Shown: positions 26,197-35,200, counted from the stretch's first letter. The stretch is 64,000 nt of DNA from Saprospiraceae bacterium (GCA_020848995.1 JADLHA010000048.1:124001-188000), one strand, 5' to 3'. Numbers and translations: made by a program. The notes: generated from the sequence alone by a model not told the origin.

Positions 26197-27111
26197 TTGC
26201 GCATAATATTCATGGGGTCGCCCGAATTTGCCGTTCCTTTTCTGGCGGCGCTCCACAAATACCATGAGGTTGTCGCGGTTGTGACCGCCCCGGACAAAGC
26301 TGCCGGCCGGGGCCATGGACTGCAAATGACTGCAGTAAAAAGAAGGGCTCAGGAAGACGGGTTAACGGTGTTGCAACCTTCAAATTTGAAAGGGAGGCAG
26401 TTTCAAGAAACACTTCGTGCAGTCAATGCAGATGTTTCGGTGGTGGTTGCCTTTCGCATCCTTCCGGTATCTGTCCTAGAAATACCCCGGCTGGGATCGA
26501 TCAACGTTCACGCCAGCCTCCTGCCCCAATACCGAGGGGCTGCCCCGATCCAGCGTGCCATCATGGCTGGCGAAAGCCTTACTGGACTTACGGTCTTCCA
26601 ACTCGATTCACAGGTTGATACCGGGTGCATCCTCGGTCAACTGCCGATACCCATTGGACCCGAAATGACCGGGGGAGCACTTCACGACGTCATGGCACAT
26701 CATGGGCCACCGTTCCTGCTTTCCGTGTTGGAAGACTTTGAACAGGGAAAATTGAGCTGCCTTCCCCAAGATGATTCAATGGCCAGCTTTGCTCCGAAGA
26801 TATTTCGCGATGATTGTCACATCAACTGGCAGGCATCGGTATCAACTATCTTTAATCACATCCGGGCTCTGTCTCCCTACCCCTGTGCCTGGTTTGTTTG
26901 GAATGGTCTGGAGATTAAAATCATCACTGCAAGCCCTGCCACCCAGATGAGCGCTGGGGCGCCGGGCAGCTTGTTTATTTACAACAAGCGTTTGTACGCG
27001 AGCTGTGTCGACGGCTGCATTGAATTGTTGCAGATCAAACCTCCGGGGAAACAGGCCATGGATGGCCTCTCCTTTGCAAACGGATATCCCGTTGATAGAC
27101 GATTCATTTAG
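26197..27111 (+). CDS. fmt: Methionyl-tRNA formyltransferase
   Basis: A 304-residue Fmt, which formylates the initiator methionyl-tRNA. The N-terminal catalytic domain contains RIIFMGSPEFAVPFL and the active-site segment SINVHASLLPQYRGAAPIQ, in which the conserved asparagine and histidine are present, followed by the aspartate in QVDTGCIL. The C-terminal domain starts near 200 (SPYPCAWFVWNG). I place the start at the TTG at 26197 because RIIFMG is normally residues 2-7 of Fmt and no ATG precedes it in frame; a TTG at 26176 is the alternative. It is divergent from the SPOR gene and overlaps the 3' end of the ABC transporter gene by 8 bp. Confidence 0.93.
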   Translation: MRIIFMGSPEFAVPFLAALHKYHEVVAVVTAPDKAAGRGHGLQMTAVKRRAQEDGLTVLQPSNLKGRQFQETLRAVNADVSVVVAFRILPVSVLEIPRLGSINVHASLLPQYRGAAPIQRAIMAGESLTGLTVFQLDSQVDTGCILGQLPIPIGPEMTGGALHDVMAHHGPPFLLSVLEDFEQGKLSCLPQDDSMASFAPKIFRDDCHINWQASVSTIFNHIRALSPYPCAWFVWNGLEIKIITASPATQMSAGAPGSLFIYNKRLYASCVDGCIELLQIKPPGKQAMDGLSFANGYPVDRRFI

Positions 27112-28801
27112 GAGCTGCCTCGAGCAATGCCCGCGTATAGGGATTTTTGGGAGACTGCACGAGTTCCTCCGCCGGACCGGTTTCCACAATGACGCCATCT
27201 TTCAACACAATGATCTGGTCTGCAATGAAATGAACCACGGAAAGGTCATGGCTGATAAACAGGTAGCTCAAACCATACAAAGACTGAAGCTCCTTTAAGA
27301 GGTTTAAAACCTGAGCCTGAACCGAAATGTCCAAAGCGGAAACCGCCTCGTCGCAAATGAGCAGGCGCGGACCTACGGCAAGTGCCCGCGCTATGCAAAT
27401 GCGCTGGCGCTGGCCACCTGAGAACTGGTGCGGATAACGGTCAAAGTGATCGGATTCCAGCCCGACAATGCGCAGCAATTCACAGGCTTTCTCCCGTCTG
27501 TCCGAATCGTTGGCATGAAGCCGGTGTATTTCCATAGGTTCGACAATAGCCCGCCCAATGCGCTGCCGGGGGTTCAATGAAGAAAAGGGATCCTGGAAAA
27601 CCATTTGGATTTCCTTTCTGAACTGCTGAATTCTGCTCCTGGGGCCGTTGAGGAGTTCTCCCTTATAGCGTATGGAGCCCTTCGAATTCCGGATCAACTG
27701 AACAATGCTTCGGCCAATGGAACTTTTTCCCGATCCGGACTCGCCGACCACCCCGAGCGCTTCCCCTTCGCGGATCGAAAAACTCACTCCTTTGACGGCA
27801 TGCAATCCAGGAGCAAGTGCGAACCAAGATTGTTCTGACTTCTTATAGACAACATCCAGGCCATCGACTTCTAAAAGCGTTGCTGCCTTCGAAAGCTGAT
27901 GCCTGCGGACCTGAAGCTCTTCTGTGGTGATTAACCTGGGTTTTGAGCTGATTCCGGCATCGCTATTTTCTGTAAAATCGCCCAACGTCTGCAGTTTTGC
28001 GACCTTTCGGTAAAGAGGTGGCCGGCAGTGGAGCAGTCCACGGGTATATGGGTGTTGGGGGCTACTGAAAACGCTGGCGGTTGGGCCTTGCTCTAAGATG
28101 CTGCCCTTCTTCATGACTGCGACTTCCGAACACAAAGCACGGACCAATGCAAGGTCATGGCTGATAAACAGAATGGAACAGCCAAGCTCCTCGTTGATCT
28201 GCTGGAAGAGCTCCATGATCTTTTGCTGGGTTCTCACGTCAAGTGCCGTGGTCGGCTCGTCTGCTATGACCAACTTTGGCGACAGAATGATGGCCTGGGC
28301 AATGAGGACTCGCTGAACCTGTCCACCCGATAGCTCAAATGGGTAAGAGCGGTAAATGCGGCGGGGATTTTCCAAGCCAACCTTGTGGAAGGTATCTAAA
28401 ACTTGTTCCTCCATCTCCCGGGAACCAACCCGCTTGTGAGCGCGAATAACCTCCTCTACCTGGAAACCACACCGCAAGACGGGGTTGAGGGCTGACATCG
28501 CTTCCTGGAAAACGATGGAAATGTGTTGCCCCCGGATGCACCTCATTTCACTTTCGGTCAACTGCAACAAGTCCTGGGGAGCGCCCGATCCGCAATACAA
28601 AATGCAGCCACTTCGGATGCGGGCGGAAGGATCGAGCAATTTAAGGATGCTGTATGCGGTAAGGGTTTTACCCGAACCACTTTCTCCGACCAGCCCAGTT
28701 GCCCTGCCCTCAGGAATGATTAAATGGACCCCGCGCAGCGCGTCAGAAGAGGGATCCTGGCCAAATCCAATCGATAATTGCCGGAGTTCGAGCAGATTCA
28801 T
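27104..28801 (-). CDS. Double ABC ATPase, oligopeptide/dipeptide type
   Basis: A 565-residue protein with two fused ABC ATPase domains. Domain 1 (about 5-255) has Walker A GESGSGKTLTAYS, signature LSGGQVQRV and Walker B LVIADEPTTALD. Domain 2 (about 310-565) has GESGSGKSSIGRS, FSGGQRQRI and LLICDEAVSALD. The HPYTRGLL and NPYTRALLEAAP segments at the end of each half are typical of oligopeptide/dipeptide (OppDF, YejF, GsiA-like) ATPases, which power uptake by partner permeases. No permease or binding-protein gene is nearby, so the substrate is unknown. It stands alone, with a near-consensus box (TTACTTTG) just upstream. Confidence 0.92.
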   Translation of the reverse strand: MNLLELRQLSIGFGQDPSSDALRGVHLIIPEGRATGLVGESGSGKTLTAYSILKLLDPSARIRSGCILYCGSGAPQDLLQLTESEMRCIRGQHISIVFQEAMSALNPVLRCGFQVEEVIRAHKRVGSREMEEQVLDTFHKVGLENPRRIYRSYPFELSGGQVQRVLIAQAIILSPKLVIADEPTTALDVRTQQKIMELFQQINEELGCSILFISHDLALVRALCSEVAVMKKGSILEQGPTASVFSSPQHPYTRGLLHCRPPLYRKVAKLQTLGDFTENSDAGISSKPRLITTEELQVRRHQLSKAATLLEVDGLDVVYKKSEQSWFALAPGLHAVKGVSFSIREGEALGVVGESGSGKSSIGRSIVQLIRNSKGSIRYKGELLNGPRSRIQQFRKEIQMVFQDPFSSLNPRQRIGRAIVEPMEIHRLHANDSDRREKACELLRIVGLESDHFDRYPHQFSGGQRQRICIARALAVGPRLLICDEAVSALDISVQAQVLNLLKELQSLYGLSYLFISHDLSVVHFIADQIIVLKDGVIVETGPAEELVQSPKNPYTRALLEAAPK

Positions 28802-28853
28802 GTTGCAAAGTAATTAAATCCTTCACAGGAGGGCCAGAAAACCAATCCCCGGC

Positions 28854-28861
28854 TAAATTTG
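28854..28861 (+). promoter_or_regulatory. -7 promoter box for the AsmA-like gene
   Basis: TAAATTTG, 11 bp before the ATG. No clear -33 TTG. Confidence 0.5.
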
Positions 28862-28872
28862 TTTTTTACTCT

Positions 28873-31800
28873 ATGAAGAAACGCATTCTCACCGTCCTCG
28901 CTGGATTTATCGCTTTACTCCTGACGGCCGCCGTGGCCATCCCACTTTTCTTTGGGGACGCGGTGGCCGAGCAAGTAAAGAAGTCCATCAATGCCAACAT
29001 CGATGGCAAAGTTGATTTTAGCGACTTTAAACTAAGTCTTTTTAGCGATTTTCCTGATCTATCGCTCCATGTGGAAAATCCAACATGCTACAGTTTTGTG
29101 GGAAGCGATACTACGGGCTTATTCAAGTCGAAGTCAGCCAGAGTTGCAGTGAATGCCTGGAATGTATTGCTTGGCAAAGAGAGTCTCGTAGTCAAAGGTC
29201 TCCACATCGATTCAGCTGAAGTCAATTTGGTACAATACGACAGCCTTCTGGCCAATTACATGCTGATAAGCGCAACAGCCACGACAGCAGATTCCGGTTC
29301 CCAGACGATGGAGTTTTCGCTTGAGGATTTTTCAATTGTTGGTTCAACCATCCATTGGGAATCGAGGCCTGATAACATGTTGTTGGTTGCCAGTGGCCTT
29401 AATCATAGAGGAACGATTGAGCAGAGTGCCGGCAACCAGGATATCCGCTCTGACTTGAACATCGGGTCACTCACGCTGTCGTCAGGACTCCTCACCCTTT
29501 TAAAGGAAGTGAACATTGCATCTGAATCCCATATCCGCATAAAAGAGCGTGGTACTCGGTTCGAGATCAGCAATTCCAATTTTCAACTCAACCGTTTTGC
29601 GCTTAGGGTTGAGGGGTCTGTTGACCTCCGGGGGGACAGCCTCCTTCTGGGCCTTCAATTTGAGTCTCCAGGTACACAATTTAAGGAGCTCTTTAGTCTG
29701 ATCCCCGATGCTTATACGGCAGATTTCGATCGTGCAGTATCGTCTGGATCATTCTCCTTTCAGGGTTCTCTTGAGGGATTGTATCTCCCCGAGGGAAAAT
29801 CCTATCCGAAATGGAATGTTGCCATCGGTGTTGATGATGGGACCTTTGTCTATCCCGGAAAATCAATGGGCATTTCCGACGTAACAATCAGAGCGTTGAG
29901 CCGCAATACCCAAACGGATTTAAGCGATGCGTTTATCTCGGTCGATACGGCAGCCTTTTTACTCAATCGAGAACGCATAAATGCAAAGCTTTATGCAGAT
30001 AAACTGACTGATGACCCGCATTTGCGTGGCAACATCAAGGGAAAGCTCGACCTCGCCCAGGTTGGCGAATTTTATCCGATGGATCCCGGGGCCTCCCTTG
30101 GTGGAAAATTGGATCTCGACCTGCGATTTGATGCACACCAATCTGCCATTGTGCAGGAGCGCTACGATGAATTCGTATTCCACGGTTATCTGAACGGTAC
30201 AGGTATCCGTTTCGCACAAGCAAACGTACCGGCTCTATCCATTCCCAGGGCGCACATCGAATTTCTACCCTCAAGGTTGAGTATTGATCATGCCGACATC
30301 GTTTTCGGAAATAGTGACTTTTCGGTTTCGGGTACTATGCAAAATCCGCTTATTTTATGGTCTGATCATTCGCCTGTTGTGATGAATTTAAATCACCATT
30401 CAACAAAGATCGATGTAGATGAGCTGATGGGCCTCCCTTCCAAACCTGCTTCCTCAGGTTCAACATCCACCCCTACCGGGCCTTTTAAACGGCTTACTGT
30501 GAATTTTATTAGTTCGATCGAGGCACTGGATTATGAAACATACCACTGTACCAAAATTTCGGGCGGAGGGAAGTTAAACGGCAATGAGCTTAGGATCGAT
30601 CCAGCGGAGGCTACCGTAAACGGCAGCACGCTGGCAGGCAAAATGACTTTTGATAACCTGATGGATTTCATGCTGGATACATTTCCTTTGCGAGGGGCGA
30701 TCGATTTTGAAGCTTTGACCATTGACCTTGATCAACTTATGGGAAGTGGAGGGCAAACTGTGGCTGCAGCCACAGCACCTTTTGTCCTGCCATCCGGATT
30801 TGACCTCGACATCCGTGGGCGTGCGGGCAAAGTTCTTTACGCTCCACTGCAGTTAAATGAGCTTGCGCTTACTGCCAAACTTACCGGACAGCAGTTTGTT
30901 ATGGAGAAAATTACGGCCAAGGCAGCAGGTGGTCAAATGGTATTGCAGGGCTTGTTTGAAACCCCTCCTGGCAAGGCGCCTGTATTCGATCTGAAATACG
31001 ACATTAACCGAATCGAATTTAAAAGGGCTGTTGAATCTTTTTCGACGTTTTCTGCCGCAGCTCCTTTGTTTCGATACATCGACGGGTTCTTCAACAGCAG
31101 CCTTATTTTTCAGGGCACCCTGGCCCCTTCGGGAATACCTGATCTCAACAGCCTTACCGTTAACGGTCTGATCGAAACACTAGAGGGCTCCATTAAGGGT
31201 TTTGAGCCTCTGAAGCGGATCGCTGAAAAAACAGGTCTTCGAGAAATTGGAAATTTAAACATTTCAAACTCCAGGAACTGGTTTAATATTGAACAGGGTA
31301 TTGTCCAAGTCAAAGAATTCGACAAGCGCATAGGAGAGCTGCGTGTTGTTGTGGATGGAAATCATCGCATTTTGGGTCCTATGGATTACAAAATACTCAT
31401 CGATCTTCCTGAGGGAAAGACCAGTCAATACCTCAAGGCAGCACGTATCGATGAGGGAATGAAATTGTACAACGAGTTTATGGCTAAGGCCGGAATTGAC
31501 AAGACCTTTTCAGCAGAGTTGGATTTGCTGGTTGGACTAAAGGGTACGATATTAGCGCCGGAAGTCAGCGTGCGGATTCAACCTTCAGGAAAAGAAGAAA
31601 GCGAACCTGCAGGGGAAAGAGTTGTCGAAGCAGTAAAGGAAAAAATTGCCGACTCGATACGAAGCACCGCTTCAGAGGTCCGTGAAAAAGTCGAACGCGC
31701 AGTTGAGGATAAAGCCAGAGCGGCATCAGATAGTATTGAAAACCTGGCGAAACGAAAGATTGAGCAGGCTAAGGAGGATGCAGAAAGCAAAATCAGACAA

Positions 31801-31956
31801 CAAATTGATACCCTTGTGGGAAGTAAGGCAGGCGATGCCCTCAAAAAGCCACTGGACTCACTTTCCGGAAAAATTCTCAAGGAACCGGGGAAAGCGGTTG
31901 ATAGCATTAAGTCTAGACTAAAGGAGTGGAATCCTTTTAAAAAGGAAAAGAAGTAG
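28873..31956 (+). CDS. AsmA-like envelope protein with helical C-terminal tail
   Basis: A 1027-residue protein with an N-terminal transmembrane helix (about 5-26) and a long AsmA-type region: VDFSDFKLSLFSDFPDLSLHVEN near the start is a hallmark of this family in Bacteroidota, and the C-terminal AsmA domain (about 740-890) includes IKGFEPLKRIAEKTGLREIGNL. AsmA-like proteins form elongated beta-grooves in the periplasm and are thought to move phospholipids between membranes. The last 120 residues (about 905-1027) are unusual: a highly charged, lysine/glutamate/alanine-rich, probably coiled-coil stretch ending in KEWNPFKKEKK. It converges with the haloperoxidase-like gene. Confidence 0.88.
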   Translation: MKKRILTVLAGFIALLLTAAVAIPLFFGDAVAEQVKKSINANIDGKVDFSDFKLSLFSDFPDLSLHVENPTCYSFVGSDTTGLFKSKSARVAVNAWNVLLGKESLVVKGLHIDSAEVNLVQYDSLLANYMLISATATTADSGSQTMEFSLEDFSIVGSTIHWESRPDNMLLVASGLNHRGTIEQSAGNQDIRSDLNIGSLTLSSGLLTLLKEVNIASESHIRIKERGTRFEISNSNFQLNRFALRVEGSVDLRGDSLLLGLQFESPGTQFKELFSLIPDAYTADFDRAVSSGSFSFQGSLEGLYLPEGKSYPKWNVAIGVDDGTFVYPGKSMGISDVTIRALSRNTQTDLSDAFISVDTAAFLLNRERINAKLYADKLTDDPHLRGNIKGKLDLAQVGEFYPMDPGASLGGKLDLDLRFDAHQSAIVQERYDEFVFHGYLNGTGIRFAQANVPALSIPRAHIEFLPSRLSIDHADIVFGNSDFSVSGTMQNPLILWSDHSPVVMNLNHHSTKIDVDELMGLPSKPASSGSTSTPTGPFKRLTVNFISSIEALDYETYHCTKISGGGKLNGNELRIDPAEATVNGSTLAGKMTFDNLMDFMLDTFPLRGAIDFEALTIDLDQLMGSGGQTVAAATAPFVLPSGFDLDIRGRAGKVLYAPLQLNELALTAKLTGQQFVMEKITAKAAGGQMVLQGLFETPPGKAPVFDLKYDINRIEFKRAVESFSTFSAAAPLFRYIDGFFNSSLIFQGTLAPSGIPDLNSLTVNGLIETLEGSIKGFEPLKRIAEKTGLREIGNLNISNSRNWFNIEQGIVQVKEFDKRIGELRVVVDGNHRILGPMDYKILIDLPEGKTSQYLKAARIDEGMKLYNEFMAKAGIDKTFSAELDLLVGLKGTILAPEVSVRIQPSGKEESEPAGERVVEAVKEKIADSIRSTASEVREKVERAVEDKARAASDSIENLAKRKIEQAKEDAESKIRQQIDTLVGSKAGDALKKPLDSLSGKILKEPGKAVDSIKSRLKEWNPFKKEKK

Positions 31957-31969
31957 TATGACTACTTCT
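31943..31969 (-). terminator. Hairpin spanning two stop codons; probable terminator of the minus-strand gene
   Basis: AGAAGTAG (31949-31956) pairs perfectly with CTACTTCT (31962-31969) around a five-base loop. The stem contains the stop codons of both converging genes. On the minus strand it is followed by TTTCCTTTTT, so it can terminate the haloperoxidase-like transcript; on the plus strand no T-run follows. Confidence 0.5.
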
Positions 31970-33311
31970 CCAATTCCAATTTTTGCACTTGGATGCCTAG
32001 CGTTTGACCTATTGAAAGGCCGGACTCGATGCTGGTTCTGAACTGTGTCGCATTATAGAGGTCGGCCAGTGCCGCTGTGTGAGCCATTTCAGAAAATGAA
32101 TCGAAGGATTTTTGTTTGTCGCGCAAATCCTGCCTCATCTCCTGCGTGTAGTCCATAAACGGAACGCGATAACCAAACTCCTCACTGAATATAACCGCAC
32201 AAGCCCCATAGATAAGGGCTCTATCAGAGACAAATTCGGGGACGGGCAGTGCTGAATATTCCGGAACGAAGTAACGGTCGATGTGCAGTTTGATGTAGGT
32301 TGCCGGTCTCAGGAGGTTTGTTTTATATTTGAGGTGCCAAGCAACGATGTTTCCGTCGAATTGTGCGATCGCCAGGCGCAAAAATAAGCGACACGCTCTG
32401 TCAAGTGATACGTTGTTTTCGCGAAGCAATTGACGCATCAATAAGAAATTGTGCTGAAACGGAGAAGCGTGGTAATCTGCCTCAGAATCCCAATAGGCAA
32501 GTTGCTCTCTTTGCTCCAGGTTCAAGTTCCTGGAAAAATTGTAGACCTCTGTAGCTTCAGCAAAGATGATGGAGTTAGGTGACTCAGAATATTCGAGTTC
32601 AGCTGGTGTCTGAAGCAACGATTCGTTTGCTTGCAAGGCAAGCCTTGCATTGCCCCAGAAGGGCAAAAGTGCTTTAGAAAAATAATCCGGCGGGGTCGGT
32701 CGCCAAAATCCCGGTTGTTGAGGTGGAGTATAAGGGGGATATCGGTTGAGGAAAGCTTCAGAAAGTCCATCCGTCTTGCTGAATTCAATGAGTTTCCATC
32801 CTATGGCATTTCCTAATTCCTTTGAGCGGGAAATGACGTCTTCTGTCAAACTAGCCCCTTCAATGAGAATGTATTTGTCTTTGAGACGAGCAACAGCTTC
32901 CAAATTGTCTGTTCCGGCTGGCCCGTAAAGCTCAGATGCCAGCCGGTACATGGCCTGGTTGGCCACGATCACCGGATTGTAACTCAGGCCCGGATCAGGC
33001 TGGGGTAAAGTGGTATTCAAACCCTGAAGGCGTACCTGTGCTGAGACGTGATGGTCGAAGCCAGGTAAAAGGGTTTCGTACAGGCAAGCAGCCAGGTAGA
33101 ACATGGCCCTGCTGGCAACGGGGTCACTGTATCCATTGCACTGCGAAGTCAGGGCAAGTGCTAAGGAGGACCAGTCTTCAACCAAGCTGGCATTTCGCGC
33201 ATTCAGTGGGAACTTAGGAGCCACATCCCGTTCGGGTGTCGTGCAGGAGAGGGTAGAAAGTAAAAGGGACGCCAATGCGCAGGATTTCCAAGAGAATCCA
33301 GAGTAGGTCAT
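31962..33311 (-). CDS. Vanadium haloperoxidase/PAP2-like lipoprotein lacking active-site residues
   Basis: A 449-residue lipoprotein (signal peptide with lipobox LSTLSC, Cys 23) whose helical body resembles vanadium-dependent haloperoxidases. The lysine/arginine element KYKTNLLRPATY survives. The next element, normally PEY-x-SGH, reads PVPEFVSDRALIYGACAV (Ser362-Asp363-Arg364), and the last element, normally SRxYxGxHF, reads ADLYNATQF (416-424). The SGH histidine and the SRxYxGxHF arginine and histidine, all expected for vanadate or phosphate binding, are therefore gone (only the serine of SGH remains). A binding or structural role is more likely than catalysis. It is downstream of an AT-rich region holding a palindrome. 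Confidence 0.78.
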   Translation of the reverse strand: MTYSGFSWKSCALASLLLSTLSCTTPERDVAPKFPLNARNASLVEDWSSLALALTSQCNGYSDPVASRAMFYLAACLYETLLPGFDHHVSAQVRLQGLNTTLPQPDPGLSYNPVIVANQAMYRLASELYGPAGTDNLEAVARLKDKYILIEGASLTEDVISRSKELGNAIGWKLIEFSKTDGLSEAFLNRYPPYTPPQQPGFWRPTPPDYFSKALLPFWGNARLALQANESLLQTPAELEYSESPNSIIFAEATEVYNFSRNLNLEQREQLAYWDSEADYHASPFQHNFLLMRQLLRENNVSLDRACRLFLRLAIAQFDGNIVAWHLKYKTNLLRPATYIKLHIDRYFVPEYSALPVPEFVSDRALIYGACAVIFSEEFGYRVPFMDYTQEMRQDLRDKQKSFDSFSEMAHTAALADLYNATQFRTSIESGLSIGQTLGIQVQKLELEK

Positions 33312-33331
33312 ATTCAGAGGTTTTAATTTGA

Positions 33332-33347
33332 GAACGGAATTCCGTTC
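33332..33347. promoter_or_regulatory. 16 bp perfect palindrome in the leader of the haloperoxidase-like gene
   Basis: GAACGGAATTCCGTTC is a perfect 16 bp palindrome lying 4 bp downstream of the -7 box TATATTTG (minus strand, 33352-33359). It is a good candidate for a dimeric repressor site covering the transcription start. Confidence 0.5.
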
Positions 33348-33351
33348 CCGG

Positions 33352-33359
33352 CAAATATA
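33352..33359 (-). promoter_or_regulatory. -7 promoter box for the haloperoxidase-like gene
   Basis: TATATTTG on the minus strand, 40 bp before the ATG; the palindrome lies between. No -33 TTG at normal spacing. Confidence 0.48.
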
Positions 33360-33406
33360 TTACACAATTATTTAATGTGTAACCCTATGCTAAATAATTA
33401 ATTATT
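33360..33406. repeat. AT-rich inverted repeats
   Basis: TTACACA (33360-33366) and TGTGTAA (33376-33382) form a 7 bp inverted repeat. A second perfect 14 bp palindrome, AATAATTAATTATT, lies at 33393-33406. Together with the GAACGG palindrome they make this 110 bp gap unusually structured. The first could form a terminator stem for the upstream thioredoxin-like gene, but no long T-run follows. Confidence 0.6.
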
Positions 33407-33423
33407 ATATATAAATCGCTTCT

Positions 33424-34863
33424 TTATTCGTTCCTGATCGCCAGCAACTTATCCATGACCTCGCCCAATTGTTCGGCACCAATTTTTTTAGTTAAAATTT
33501 TCTTTTCTGCGTCCAGAATGTAGATCTGGGGTGTCGTTTTGAGGTCGTATATCAACTTGAACCTGGAGTTATGGCTTGGATCGTATAGATTGACGAAGCT
33601 GTGCATATCCAAAAGCTTAACCTGTTCCAAACAAAGATTTTTGGCTTCGGAACCAAGTTGTGTACATACGGTGACAACCTCTACTCCTTTGTCCTTGTAC
33701 TTATGCTGAAAGGCCTTCACCGTAGGCAAGGATTTTTTGCAATGGCCGCAGTCGGGCGCCCAGAAAATCAATACGGTATAGGAGCTGGAAATCCCATGTA
33801 AGTTTACGGGGGTGGAATCATCCAGCCGAAAGACCCGGATGTCCGGGGCTGTTTTGTCAATCAGCAGGGGTTTAAGCGCTTTTGCATCTTTGAGCATTTT
33901 GCTGAGTTGCTCGGAGTCAATCCATGGCGCGAGCCCTTTTTCGTAATAATTTTCAACCAGGTGAACGTAAACGGCATCCATTCCAACATAACGCGAAGCT
34001 GCGTAACTGTTCAGGTAATGAGAAAGGACAAACTTGAGGCTTTCGGATCCTGCAGGAAGTCGATTCAGCACTTCGTCCAGCGAGGCAGAAATGGAGTCTG
34101 GATGTTGAACAGTCAGATTTTGAATGTAACGATCGATTCTCTGAAAAAACAAGGGCAGCCTGACGATCCGGTCATCCTTAAAATCAGCTTCATCAAAGTA
34201 ATGTGCTTTGTAATAATTAAAGGCACGGGACTCGCGCTCCCCTTCGGGCAAAGCGCTGAAATCAGGCAGAGACACATCCCGGCTCCACTTTATGATCAAA
34301 CTCAGCAGCGAATTCGGATTGGCTTTGATGATTTTTTGTTGGTTCAGGCGAACCCCTTCGTCGAGTTCATCCAATTGCTCTTGAATGAGCGCATGAGATT
34401 TTTGTTTGGATGAGTCGCGAAGACTTGAAGACAGTGAATCTGCCATCTTCCGTTGTTCAGTGAGGAAATCTATGTAAGCATTGAATTCAATGTTCAACTT
34501 ACTTCCGCTAAAGTGCAATTTTTCATTGAGTGCGGAAAAGTCGGTTTCCACACTGAACTTCTGGCGATCTTCGTCGATCAAAAGCTGAAAAAAATTGTGG
34601 TCTGGTTTGGTGACTACCAAATACATTCCTGGCGGCAAGGATGTATCCTGTTTAAAAATAAAGCCGCCGTTTTTCTGGCGGTAAGCGGTATCCTTAATGT
34701 ATTGCTTATCTCCGAAATAGTATCCCAGAAGCAGGGTGTCGTTTTCATAACCGTTGATCTTAACGGATATGCGATACTCCTGGGCAGTCCCGGAGGCAAT
34801 GGCAAACAGGAAGGCCAAAAAGAGACCGGACAGCAGCGCTTGAGGGTTAATCAGTGGTTTCAT
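33424..34863 (-). CDS. TlpA-like thioredoxin protein with DUF4369-type N-terminal domain
   Basis: A 479-residue exported protein. A signal peptide (about 1-27) is followed by a DUF4369-like beta domain (about 29-120: ISVKINGYENDTLLLGYYFGDKQY), a helical middle region (about 130-330), and a thioredoxin-like TlpA/ResA domain (about 345-478). The redox motif is FWAPDCGHCKKSLP, a CxxC pair, and TPQIYILDAEKKIL has the cis-proline. Such proteins reduce or isomerise disulfides in the periplasm of Bacteroidota. No cytochrome-biogenesis gene is near. The long upstream gap (337 bp) contains no clear consensus promoter; TAATTTTA on the minus strand near 34890 is one mismatch away. Confidence 0.88.
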   Translation of the reverse strand: MKPLINPQALLSGLFLAFLFAIASGTAQEYRISVKINGYENDTLLLGYYFGDKQYIKDTAYRQKNGGFIFKQDTSLPPGMYLVVTKPDHNFFQLLIDEDRQKFSVETDFSALNEKLHFSGSKLNIEFNAYIDFLTEQRKMADSLSSSLRDSSKQKSHALIQEQLDELDEGVRLNQQKIIKANPNSLLSLIIKWSRDVSLPDFSALPEGERESRAFNYYKAHYFDEADFKDDRIVRLPLFFQRIDRYIQNLTVQHPDSISASLDEVLNRLPAGSESLKFVLSHYLNSYAASRYVGMDAVYVHLVENYYEKGLAPWIDSEQLSKMLKDAKALKPLLIDKTAPDIRVFRLDDSTPVNLHGISSSYTVLIFWAPDCGHCKKSLPTVKAFQHKYKDKGVEVVTVCTQLGSEAKNLCLEQVKLLDMHSFVNLYDPSHNSRFKLIYDLKTTPQIYILDAEKKILTKKIGAEQLGEVMDKLLAIRNE

Positions 34864-35200
34864 CAGGTTCTAAATGCATGAATGCATAAAATTATTGCTC
34901 CTGGCCAAGGTTGCCGTTGGCTTAAGGGCAGATAACATTCTTTTAACCAAACTTTGGGATGACTACCCAGCCGCTACAGAGCCCTGAAACAGGCGGAATG
35001 GCCGTTCGAAGGCAGCGCTTTTGCCTATACCGATCACAGAATATTGGAAATCAACGGGTAAGATGTTGTCCTGCCAACCCTTTTTCGAGGGATCCGGCGA
35101 GTCTGGTCGGAGGACCCTCTTCACTTCGGCCACCTAGATAAAAAATCCATTCAGAAAGCATTTTGGTCTGTCGGTTGGGCCATACCAGCCAACGGCTCAT
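34864..35200. other. Intergenic region, no gene recognised
   Basis: About 340 bp between the glycosyltransferase stop and the TlpA-like start. I see a near-promoter and a direct repeat of ATGCAT (34875-34888) close to the TlpA-like gene, but no coding frame with family similarity and no RNA gene. A plus-strand frame of 60 codons there looks like chance. Confidence 0.5.

Noticed and set aside
34959..35141. Plus-strand 60-codon frame in the gap before the TlpA-like gene
   Set aside because: No similarity to a known family, no promoter box and unusual composition; likely chance.
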